In this document: piece by piece, positions 1 to 5,911 of the stretch
Layout of the letters: every line of letters starts with the position of its first letter
Position numbering within the stretch: the first letter of the stretch is position 1
Origin: an uncultured Spirochaetia bacterium
GTDB taxonomy: Bacteria; Spirochaetota; CALGPD01
Direction: 5' to 3'
NCBI GenBank assembly: GCA_937960625.1
Contig: CALGPD010000439.1
Span: forward strand, 1-6,906
DNA: 6,906 nucleotides
The notes under the pieces: model-generated
The model's database searches: none
What the model saw: the letters and a program-made list of their open reading frames with translations, nothing else
What the model was told of the DNA's origin: nothing
Made by a program: the position numbers and the translations under genes

Positions 1-30
1 AAAACTAAAATTGTTGACAATCTTGAATAA
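1..30 (+). CDS. Possible C-terminal tail of an upstream gene (partial)
   Basis: Frame 1 is open from the window edge and reads KTKIVDNLE followed by TAA at 28-30, 20 nt before the mlaF start. In many genomes the MlaE permease gene lies directly upstream of mlaF, so this could be its last nine residues. Nine residues cannot identify a protein, and frame 2 is also open across this stretch, so this is position-based inference only. Confidence 0.3.
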   Translation, partial: KTKIVDNLE

Positions 31-50
31 GTTTACGATTATTTATTTGT

Positions 51-803
51 ATGGCAAAGATAGCTGTTAGAGACGTTAAAAAATGTTTTGGCCAAAAAGT
101 TGTGCATGATGGAGTTAACCTTGATATCAATGAAGGTGAGACCATGGTTATCATAGGCGGCAGTGGAACCGGAAAAAGTGTTTTATTAAAAGCTATGTGC
201 GGGCTGCTTACTCCGGATGCAGGTTCAGTTAAAATTGACGGTATTGAAATAGTAAACCGTGAAGAAAAAAATATGACTGAAATACGAAAGAAATTCGGTG
301 TCTTGTTTCAAGGAGCAGCGTTATTCGACTCTTTGACAGTATATGAAAACGTTGGTTTTGCATTAAAGCGTTTAACCAAAAAAACGCAAAAAGAAATTGA
401 AGAGATTTGCGATATTAAGCTTGCTCAGGTCGGTTTAAAAGGCATTGGAAATATGAAACCTGCCGAGCTTTCCGGAGGAATGAAAAAACGCGTCGGCCTT
501 GCAAGGGCAATTGCCATGGACCCTGAGATAGTATTATACGATGAACCAACAACAGGGCTTGATCCGATAATGGCAGATGTAACTAATGATTTGATAATAC
601 ATATGGCTGACACTTTAAATATAACATCAATTGTAGTTACTCATGATATGGTAAGTGCGTATAAAGTTGGAGATAGAATTGCAATGCTGCATGAAGGAAA
701 GATTATTGAGGTGGGAACACCTGATGAAATAAAAAGCACGGCTAATCCTTATGTTCAGCAGTTTATAAAGGGCGAAGCAGTTGGCCCAATAAAGGTTTTA
801 TAA
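51..803 (+). CDS. mlaF: MlaF-type ABC transporter ATP-binding protein (phospholipid/MCE transport)
   Basis: This is the cytoplasmic ATPase of an MCE/Mla lipid transporter, which powers movement of phospholipids between inner and outer membrane with the permease MlaE and the MCE protein MlaD. All ABC motifs are intact: Walker A GGSGTGKS (36-43), Q-loop Q87, signature LSGGMKKR (140-147), Walker B ending in VLYDEPTTGLDP (161-172) with catalytic E165, and H-loop H198. The LSGGM signature and a C-terminal tail with FIKGEAVGPI (238-247) are typical of MlaF rather than of other importers. At 250 residues it is slightly shorter than E. coli MlaF (about 269). The ATG at 51 is the first start after in-frame stops at 6-8 and 15-17; there is no clear Shine-Dalgarno sequence before it, so translation may depend on coupling to the upstream gene. 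mlaD follows 14 nt downstream, which supports the assignment. Confidence 0.92.
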   Translation: MAKIAVRDVKKCFGQKVVHDGVNLDINEGETMVIIGGSGTGKSVLLKAMCGLLTPDAGSVKIDGIEIVNREEKNMTEIRKKFGVLFQGAALFDSLTVYENVGFALKRLTKKTQKEIEEICDIKLAQVGLKGIGNMKPAELSGGMKKRVGLARAIAMDPEIVLYDEPTTGLDPIMADVTNDLIIHMADTLNITSIVVTHDMVSAYKVGDRIAMLHEGKIIEVGTPDEIKSTANPYVQQFIKGEAVGPIKVL

Positions 804-806
804 GAC

Positions 807-811
807 AGAGG
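807..811 (+). promoter_or_regulatory. Ribosome binding site for mlaD (supports a TTG start)
   Basis: AGAGG lies 6 nt before the TTG at 818 in the mlaF-mlaD gap. It supports TTG as the true start, giving an N-terminus (MKDEIKLGIFGV) that places the membrane anchor where MlaD proteins have it. Confidence 0.6.
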
Positions 812-817
812 TATATT

Positions 818-1615
818 TTGAAAGACGAAATAAAACTCGGAATATTCGGCGTAATTACATTCGCATTATTCTTTTCCACAATTGTCTGGGTAGGTAAATG
901 TACTGCCACACGCGGTAGTATCCCGTATAGAGTACAATTTGAGGACTTGGATGATCTAAAAGAAGGCGCTTTGATTAAATTTGCCGGCGGGCTTTCAATT
1001 GGATATGTTAAAAATATTTACCGCGCTGGAACTAAAGCAGAAATACTTGTATGGGTCGAAAAGAATTTTCCTATAACAAAGAACAGCGGTTTTGTTATTA
1101 GAAGCGCTGGTATGCTTGGTGAAAAATACGTTCAGTTAAAATATGAGGACGGGCCTAAAGCTCCGGCAAATCATTTATTCCAGGGCTCGAATGCAGCATC
1201 AATCAATTCCGCGTTATTAAGTGTGCAGTTAACTCTGCAGGAAACGAAAAAGATGATCAGGACTTTAAATGCGATTTTCGGTTCAGGCGATTCTCAAATA
1301 ATACGTAACACTTCTAATACTCTTGCGGGAATTATGCAGAAATTAAACATAATACTATCATCGAGCAATGACAGTATAAGCAATACTTTTAAGGATATTT
1401 CCAAAGTTGCGGAGGGGTTGAAAAATGTTATTTCCAATCTAAATAAGTTCGTTTCTGATATCCGTAACAGTAAAGGGCTTTTAACAACGTTGCTTACTGA
1501 TAAATCTTTAAGCAAGGATTTAAGAGAGTTGATAAAAAGTTTGAAACAGGCTGCTAAAAAAATAAATAATTCTTCGCTGTTAAATCAGGGTGGAAACAAG
1601 AAAACGCGTTGGTAA
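818..1615 (+). CDS. mlaD: MlaD-like MCE-domain lipid-binding protein, membrane-anchored
   Basis: This is the MCE-domain substrate-binding subunit of the Mla-type transporter, anchored in the inner membrane with its bulk in the periplasm. The N-terminus MKDEIKLGIFGV leads into one transmembrane helix (about 7-25). An MCE domain follows (about 36-112), with the family pattern FEDLDDLKEGALIKFAGG (41-58) and IGYVKNI (61-67), ending near KYVQLKYEDG (103-112). The remainder (about 130-250) is helical, Ser/Asn/Lys-rich, and includes the SKGLLTTLLTD segment (218-228) common in C-terminal tails of MCE proteins. At 265 residues it is longer than E. coli MlaD (183), as in many non-proteobacterial MCE proteins, which can use the tail helices to form a channel or to oligomerise. 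It starts at TTG 818 behind an AGAGG site. radA begins 3 nt after its stop. Confidence 0.88.
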   Translation: MKDEIKLGIFGVITFALFFSTIVWVGKCTATRGSIPYRVQFEDLDDLKEGALIKFAGGLSIGYVKNIYRAGTKAEILVWVEKNFPITKNSGFVIRSAGMLGEKYVQLKYEDGPKAPANHLFQGSNAASINSALLSVQLTLQETKKMIRTLNAIFGSGDSQIIRNTSNTLAGIMQKLNIILSSSNDSISNTFKDISKVAEGLKNVISNLNKFVSDIRNSKGLLTTLLTDKSLSKDLRELIKSLKQAAKKINNSSLLNQGGNKKTRW

Positions 1616-1618
1616 TAT

Positions 1619-2965
1619 ATGGCAAAAGATAAGGCTTTTGTTTGTTCCAACTGCGGTTATGACAGCGTAAAATGGCTGGGTAATTGCCCGTCCTGTAATG
1701 AATGGAACACTTTTAAAGAAATAAAATTACATAAAGAAAAAAGCCGGAAAGTTATTCAAGCTCCGCTTTCAGATGCAATCCCTATTTCTAAAATACAAGC
1801 TGCAAGTGTTTCGCGCTTTTTAACAGGAATGTCTGAATTAGACAACGTGTTAGGCGGGGGTATAGTTCCCGGCTCGGTAATCTTATTAGGCGGTGAGCCC
1901 GGAGTGGGGAAATCCACATTGATGCTTCAGGTTTCAGAAAACCTATCCAAACTTGGTAAAATTCTTTATGTAAGCGGTGAGGAATCAGGGGCGCAAATAA
2001 AAATGCGGTCTTCCCGGCTCGGTGTAAAGGGAGATAAAGTATATTTTTCCGGTGAAACTTCATTGGAAAATATTTATAAACAAATTGAAAAAGATAAACC
2101 TGATTTCCTCGTTGTAGATTCCATACAAACTTGTTATACTTCAGCCCATGATAAGTCTCCGGGTTCAATTGTTCAGGTACGGGAAGTAACTAACAGGCTA
2201 CTGGAAATTTCAAAAACAATGGGTATTGCCACAATAATAATCGGACATGTTACAAAAGAGGGGAATATAGCAGGGCCTAAAATTTTGGAACATATTGTAG
2301 ATACTGTTTTATATTTTGAAAGTAACTCTCCTTATTTAATTCTGCGTTCCGTAAAAAACCGATTTGGAAATACAGATGAAATTGGAATTTTTTTAATGCA
2401 GGAAGCGGGTGTAACCGAAGTAACCAATCCACATGAAGTCTTTTTAGATGAAACTCAGGGGGAGGGGATTGCTGTTGCCTGTGTTATAGAAGGCACAAGG
2501 GCTTTAATGCTTGAAGTACAGGCGTTAATATCAACAACGGCTTACGCATCTCCAAGGCGTCTTGTAGACGGAGTTGAGTTGAATAAAGTAAACAAAATAA
2601 TTGCAGTAATGGAAAAACACCTTGGATTAAACCTTTCTACAAAAGACGTTTATATTAATCTCGTAGGCGGAATTAAGGTTAAGGAACCGGCAATTGACCT
2701 TGCGATTACATGTGCTGTTTTATCCAGTTTATACAGATTTACAGTTAATAAAAAATGGGCTTTTATAGGAGAACTCGGCCTAACGGGTGAAATTAGAAAA
2801 GTATCTTTTTTAAAAGAACGCGTTAATGAAGCCGCTAAAATGGGTATTGAAAAGATTATACTTCCCGGAAAAGGCCTGGAAAAAGAAAGCCTTAGTGAAC
2901 AGAATGTTAAGGGTATAAAATCTATTATTGATTTAATTAATCTTTTTAACTTAAAAAAAGGATAA
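1619..2965 (+). CDS. radA: DNA repair/recombination protein RadA (Sms)
   Basis: RadA is a RecA-like, DnaB-like branch-migration helicase that processes recombination intermediates on DNA. Domain order is complete. An N-terminal zinc finger has C9, C12, C23 and C26 (CSNCGYDS, CPSCNEW). The RecA-like core has Walker A GGEPGVGKST (91-100), Walker B FLVVDSIQT (163-171) and the RadA-specific KNRFG motif (246-250). The C-terminal Lon-protease-like domain (about 270-448) includes GGIKVKEPAIDLAI (350-363) and GELGLTGEIRKV (384-395); in RadA this domain is a DNA-binding scaffold without proteolysis. The length of 448 matches the family (E. coli 460). The ATG at 1619 has only a weak upstream GGT and lies 3 nt after the mlaD stop, so translational coupling is likely. 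There is no functional link to lipid transport; the genes simply share an operon. Confidence 0.97.
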   Translation: MAKDKAFVCSNCGYDSVKWLGNCPSCNEWNTFKEIKLHKEKSRKVIQAPLSDAIPISKIQAASVSRFLTGMSELDNVLGGGIVPGSVILLGGEPGVGKSTLMLQVSENLSKLGKILYVSGEESGAQIKMRSSRLGVKGDKVYFSGETSLENIYKQIEKDKPDFLVVDSIQTCYTSAHDKSPGSIVQVREVTNRLLEISKTMGIATIIIGHVTKEGNIAGPKILEHIVDTVLYFESNSPYLILRSVKNRFGNTDEIGIFLMQEAGVTEVTNPHEVFLDETQGEGIAVACVIEGTRALMLEVQALISTTAYASPRRLVDGVELNKVNKIIAVMEKHLGLNLSTKDVYINLVGGIKVKEPAIDLAITCAVLSSLYRFTVNKKWAFIGELGLTGEIRKVSFLKERVNEAAKMGIEKIILPGKGLEKESLSEQNVKGIKSIIDLINLFNLKKG

Positions 2966-2967
2966 TT

Positions 2968-3942
2968 TTACGCAGCTTTTTCTTCAAATAAGGCATTTTT
3001 AAAAATTTCAAATAACATGTCTTCGGAATAATTTACTTGTTCGTCAATTATGCCTCCAGCCATATCTTCATGGCCGCCGCCGAAACCGATTCCTTGTAAT
3101 GCTTTTTCTATAACTAATGCGGCATTCCATTTTTTATATTCCGAGCGTATAGAAAGATTTATTTTATTGTTATTGCGCGCTGCTAATACAACGAAATCAA
3201 GCTCATTAAGGGTTAAGAAAAAATCTCCCAATACTCCCAATAGATTTTGCTGACATCCCTGCTCAAAGAATATAAAACCGAAGTTACGGAAAGTTTTCAT
3301 TTTATTTATACCAAGGCTGAAATACTCAAGGTCGCTCATTTCTATATCATTTCTCATTATACTGTTAACGTATTCCATGTCAGCATTATGCCATAAATCA
3401 CTATATGCAATTACATCGTGATAATTAACACCTCTTGTTAATCCGGCTGTGTCTTTATTTAATCCAATCATCATTGCAGTAGCAACGTTTTTCGTAAATG
3501 TTTGATGTGTTTTAAGGTAATATTCATAAATAATTGTTGAAGTTGAACCGTAGTTCGGACGCAAGTCAACGTATAACACGTCATCCGGAACATCAATAGA
3601 ATGATGGTCAATAATTCCCATTTCTTCTCCGGGTAAGTCAGTAACATTTCGGTTATGTTTACACCCGTCTACAATGATAATTTTATCAGTTTTTTTCATT
3701 TCTAATTCATGAGCATGAACGAGTTTGATGTTTAAATTTTCTATCATTCTCCGTAAAGATTCTCTTTCAATATCACCGTCAAACGTGATTTCTGCATGAA
3801 CACCAAATCTTTCCATAAGTTTTTGCAAACCATATGCAGAAGCAATTGCATCGTGGTCAGGAAAGTTATGGGCTTGTATGTAAACTGCGGTTTCATACCT
3901 GAGCTTTGTAAACAATTCAAGAATTTGTTCTTTACTTTTCAA
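2968..3942 (-). CDS. nrnA: DHH/DHHA1 phosphoesterase, NrnA-like (nanoRNase / pAp phosphatase)
   Basis: This is a manganese-dependent phosphoesterase of the DHH superfamily. Members closest to this architecture degrade 2-5 nt RNA fragments and/or dephosphorylate pAp. Motif I reads AHNFPDHDAIAS (24-35; metal ligands H25, D29, D31), motif II VDGCKHNR (91-98; D92), motif III is the name-giving IIDHHSID (110-117; D112, H113, H114) and motif IV GLNKDT (160-165; D164). The DHHA1 substrate-binding domain ends in GFGGGHEDMAGG (286-297). The 324-residue length fits NrnA. It starts at TTG 3942, with AAAGG 9 nt upstream; no ATG would keep motif I. Motif I has His where many NrnA proteins have Gly (PDGDA), so the substrate (nanoRNA, pAp or a cyclic-dinucleotide product) is uncertain. 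It ends head-to-head with radA. Confidence 0.88.
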   Translation of the reverse strand: MKSKEQILELFTKLRYETAVYIQAHNFPDHDAIASAYGLQKLMERFGVHAEITFDGDIERESLRRMIENLNIKLVHAHELEMKKTDKIIIVDGCKHNRNVTDLPGEEMGIIDHHSIDVPDDVLYVDLRPNYGSTSTIIYEYYLKTHQTFTKNVATAMMIGLNKDTAGLTRGVNYHDVIAYSDLWHNADMEYVNSIMRNDIEMSDLEYFSLGINKMKTFRNFGFIFFEQGCQQNLLGVLGDFFLTLNELDFVVLAARNNNKINLSIRSEYKKWNAALVIEKALQGIGFGGGHEDMAGGIIDEQVNYSEDMLFEIFKNALFEEKAA

Positions 3943-3951
3943 TCTAAAAAA

Positions 3952-3956
3952 CCTTT
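3952..3956 (-). promoter_or_regulatory. Ribosome binding site for the DHH phosphoesterase (TTG start)
   Basis: On the minus strand, AAAGG lies 9 nt before the TTG at 3942. It supports that non-ATG start over any internal codon. Confidence 0.5.
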
Positions 3957-3985
3957 TTCCTTAACCTATAATAATACTTAAATAA

Positions 3986-4014
3986 TTTTTACAACATAAT
4001 TACTAATTTGTCAA
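3986..4014 (-). promoter_or_regulatory. Candidate sigma70-type promoter for the DHH phosphoesterase gene
   Basis: On the minus strand a perfect TTGACA (-35, 4014-4009) is followed after 17 nt by TAAAAA (-10, 3991-3986; four of six matches to TATAAT). Transcription would start near 3979, giving a leader of about 37 nt before the TTG start. It sits in the 110-bp spacer after hisC, so the DHH gene may be transcribed independently of the dnaJ-like/hisC pair. The weak -10 in AT-rich DNA keeps confidence moderate. Confidence 0.45.
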
Positions 4015-4018
4015 ATTA
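4004..4018. repeat. 15-bp palindrome over the -35 box (possible operator)
   Basis: TAATTTGTCAAATTA is a perfect inverted repeat with 7-bp arms around T4011. It covers the TTGACA box of the candidate DHH-gene promoter, which is where a repressor could act. With one G-C pair per arm it is a poor terminator stem and could arise by chance in AT-rich DNA. Confidence 0.3.
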
Positions 4019-4052
4019 TTAAATCTAAAACTATACCATAATTAGAATATTT

Positions 4053-5126
4053 TTAAGTTAAAGTTTCCAATGCTTGAATTAAAGCCGAATTTTCTTCTTT
4101 TGTGCCTATTGTTATACGAAAACTTTTATTATCAAAACCAAAACTTTTTAAAGACCTTATTAAGATACCCCGTTTTTCAAGTTTCATTTGAATATTTTCT
4201 ATAGGAATTTCAACGTAGATAAAATTCGTTTGAGACGTATATGTGAACCATTCTTTTGATGCATAGTAAGTAAGCATTCTTTTCCGTTCGATAAAATTAT
4301 TTCTATATGTATTTTCAACAAAATTTGTGTCCTGTAAACTTGCATAAGCAGCGCATAGTGCAGGCGCGGAAACGCTAAAAGGCGCCATAATTTTGTATAA
4401 AGTTTGAATAACGCGGGCATTTGATATTGCATAACCGATCCTAAAGCCAGCCAACCCGTACATTTTTGAAAACGTTCTCATTACAATTAAATTGGGAAAA
4501 TCCAGTACTTTGTCAATTACGGTAGAATATTGCTCGCAATACTCCATATAGGCTTCATCAACGAGGATTAAAACTTTTTCAGGTACTGATTTAATAAAGT
4601 CTAAAAGTTTGTCTTTTTCTAAAGCAGTACCCGTGGGATTATTTGGATTACAAACATATATTATATCTGTTTTTTCATTTATTTCTTTTGCCATTGTGGT
4701 TAAATTAAAATTTCCGGCTTTTAAAGGTTTTAGTTTCGGCTCGCCGCCCGCGCGCAAAGTTGCATGTTTATATAAGGAAAACGTTTTATCTGCCATTATT
4801 GCATTATTTCCAGGTTTTAAAAAGCCTCTATTAATAAAATCAATTATATGATTACTACCCGGAGAAATAAATACGTTGTCTTTATTAACTTTAAAACCCT
4901 TTGCAAGCAGGTTTCTAAGATTTGTTGCGCCTCCGTCCGGGTATCTGTGAAAGTCAAGATTGTTCAAGACATCTTTAACCGTAGGAGAACATCCTAAAGG
5001 ATTTTCATTTGCGTCAAGTTTAATACAACGGGGTATATTATTTTCTTGAAGAAATATCTCAAGAGGTTTTCCCGGTACATATGGTTTAGGTTTTAATATA
5101 TTTTCATTTATTTCAGGTTGTTCCAA
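4053..5126 (-). CDS. hisC: Histidinol-phosphate aminotransferase
   Basis: HisC is a PLP-dependent, cytoplasmic class I/II aminotransferase that converts imidazole-acetol phosphate and glutamate to histidinol phosphate and 2-oxoglutarate; some homologues also act on aromatic substrates. Family marks are the N-terminal KPKPYVPGKP (12-21), KLDANENPLG (36-45), RYPDGG (61-66), CNPNNPTGT (159-167; PLP-contacting N163), VDEAYMEY (189-196; D190, Y193), TFSKMYGLAGFRIGY (218-232; Schiff-base lysine K221, R229) and FRITIGT (336-342; carboxylate-binding R337). The 357-residue length is normal. It starts at TTG 5126, because no ATG precedes the conserved N-terminal motif; a weak GGA lies 8 nt upstream. 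The first 14 nt lie inside the end of the dnaJ-like gene in the +1 frame, so the two are likely translationally coupled. No other his genes are in the window. Confidence 0.93.
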   Translation of the reverse strand: MEQPEINENILKPKPYVPGKPLEIFLQENNIPRCIKLDANENPLGCSPTVKDVLNNLDFHRYPDGGATNLRNLLAKGFKVNKDNVFISPGSNHIIDFINRGFLKPGNNAIMADKTFSLYKHATLRAGGEPKLKPLKAGNFNLTTMAKEINEKTDIIYVCNPNNPTGTALEKDKLLDFIKSVPEKVLILVDEAYMEYCEQYSTVIDKVLDFPNLIVMRTFSKMYGLAGFRIGYAISNARVIQTLYKIMAPFSVSAPALCAAYASLQDTNFVENTYRNNFIERKRMLTYYASKEWFTYTSQTNFIYVEIPIENIQMKLEKRGILIRSLKSFGFDNKSFRITIGTKEENSALIQALETLT

Positions 5127-5757
5127 TGTTTTTTTCCATAATATTTATTTTTATTTTTACTTCACGCATCGTGAAGGTCGCAAACTTTATTTTACATTCC
5201 TTAAATAAATCAATTGAAATAATTTCGTTATTATTAATTCCCCCTGGAATTGTTATTTCAATAGGTTGAATCGAATTGATTCTACCTATACCGTTACAGA
5301 AATAACACCTACTGTCCGATCCTCTGCAATATGGACACATTTTTCTAATAGGCAGTTCAAAAACAGCAATGCATCCGGTTAAACTCTCAGCAAGGGTAAT
5401 AAATATATCAATATCGTGTTTGAAATGGAAACGTATATCTCTTTTTTTAAATTGTTTTTTTAATAATCCTTTTGCTGCCATATCTTTAATATTGCGGTAG
5501 CGTATACGGTTTTTTGGCAATATAACGCGTTTTTCATAAGTATTGTTTTTTTCAGCAAAATACTCATAATCATATAAGTTTCGTTTATATTCGTCAGATA
5601 GGATTTCATATGCATTCATAATTAATGAAAGCTTTTTTGTTTCGTTGTTTTTAGAAACATCGGGATGATATCTTTTAACTAATTTGCGGTAAGATTTTTT
5701 TATTTCTTCTAATGTGGCATCGTAACTGACGTTTAGAACGTTATAATAATTTATCAC
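5113..5757 (-). CDS. Compact DnaJ-like co-chaperone with half zinc finger
   Basis: This is a J-domain protein expected to stimulate the ATPase of an Hsp70 (DnaK) and possibly to bind clients. Residues 1-65 form a clear J domain, with YYNVLNV (4-10), the essential HPD at 31-33 and AYEILSD (49-55). A basic linker (about 70-110) replaces the usual Gly/Phe-rich region. Residues 110-205 resemble the first C-terminal beta domain of DnaJ: ITLAESLTGC (120-129), CPYCRG (141-146), CYFCNG (151-156) and the strand IQPIEITIPGGINNNEIISI (163-182). Canonical DnaJ has four CxxCxG repeats binding two zinc ions; only two are present here, enough for one zinc (C141, C144, C151, C154). The 214-residue length compares with about 375 for DnaJ, and a second beta domain and dimerisation region are absent. 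The start is GTG 5757 with AAGG 7 nt upstream. The reading frame is clean, so this is a compact form and not a visible truncation. Confidence 0.85.
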   Translation of the reverse strand: MINYYNVLNVSYDATLEEIKKSYRKLVKRYHPDVSKNNETKKLSLIMNAYEILSDEYKRNLYDYEYFAEKNNTYEKRVILPKNRIRYRNIKDMAAKGLLKKQFKKRDIRFHFKHDIDIFITLAESLTGCIAVFELPIRKMCPYCRGSDSRCYFCNGIGRINSIQPIEITIPGGINNNEIISIDLFKECKIKFATFTMREVKIKINIMEKNIGTT

Positions 5758-5764
5758 ATCAAAG

Positions 5765-5768
5765 CCTT
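5765..5768 (-). promoter_or_regulatory. Ribosome binding site for the dnaJ-like gene (GTG start)
   Basis: On the minus strand AAGG lies 7 nt before the GTG at 5757. The nearby overlapping ATG (5759-5757) reads straight into TGA and cannot be the start. Confidence 0.55.
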
Positions 5769-5786
5769 ATTTAATTTTATTAATAA

Positions 5787-5815
5787 ATAATAATTTAATA
5801 ATGGTTATTTATCAA
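5787..5815 (-). promoter_or_regulatory. Candidate sigma70-type promoter for dnaJ-like/hisC
   Basis: On the minus strand TTGATA (-35, 5815-5810; five of six) and TATTAT (-10, 5792-5787; five of six) are separated by 17 nt. The expected start near 5780 gives a leader of about 23 nt carrying the AAGG site before the GTG at 5757. Position and spacing fit well, but the region is very AT-rich, which inflates -10 matches. Confidence 0.55.
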
Positions 5816-5839
5816 TATTTACTTATTAGAATATCGAAC

Positions 5840-5868
5840 TTGACATGATTTTAAATAACTATTAAAAT
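5840..5868 (+). promoter_or_regulatory. Sigma70-type promoter for the PAS sensor gene
   Basis: A perfect TTGACA (5840-5845), a 17-nt spacer and TAAAAT (5863-5868; five of six) make this the best promoter in the window. Transcription should start near 5875, giving a leader of about 33 nt before GTG 5908. It is back-to-back with the leftward promoter; 24 bp separate the two -35 boxes. Confidence 0.65.
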
Positions 5869-5904
5869 GCAATATAAACAATTCTATATATCTTTAATCA
5901 GATT

Positions 5905-5911
5905 GAGGTGA
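5905..5911 (+). promoter_or_regulatory. Strong Shine-Dalgarno sequence overlapping the GTG codon
   Basis: GAGGTGA matches seven consecutive bases of the AAGGAGGTGATC complement of the 16S rRNA tail. It overlaps GTG 5908, the only standard start codon in frame, and so is too close to serve it. Its GAGG core ends 8 nt before the in-frame ATT at 5917. Confidence 0.5.

Noticed and set aside
14..42. TTGACA followed after 17 nt by GATTAT, just before mlaF
   Set aside because: The -35 is perfect, but the -10 matches only four of six bases and transcription would begin at about the ATG, giving a leaderless mRNA. It also lies over the apparent end of an upstream frame. More likely chance, though it cannot be excluded.
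1788..2168. 126-codon minus-strand open frame inside radA, and similar open frames opposite mlaF, mlaD, hisC and the DHH gene
   Set aside because: Each lies within a strongly conserved gene on the other strand, has no ribosome site or recognisable domain, and is best explained as a shadow of the real gene.
2942..2960. Inverted repeat of T and A runs (CTTTTTAAC...AAAAAAG) at the end of radA, as a terminator
   Set aside because: The stem is almost all A-T, sits inside coding sequence for the last residues, and has no following T tract on the + strand. It should be too weak to terminate.
3943..4052. Possible intrinsic terminator or small RNA in the hisC-DHH spacer
   Set aside because: Only AT-rich short repeats are present, without a GC-containing stem plus T tract; the promoter and palindrome reported are all I can support.
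5128..5134. A_AAA_AAC slippery heptamer in phase at the end of the dnaJ-like gene (minus strand)
   Set aside because: It has the pattern of a -1 frameshift site, but hisC lies in the +1 frame, and the -1 frame ends after a few codons at TAA. No fusion protein would result; the A7 run simply reflects lysine/asparagine codons.
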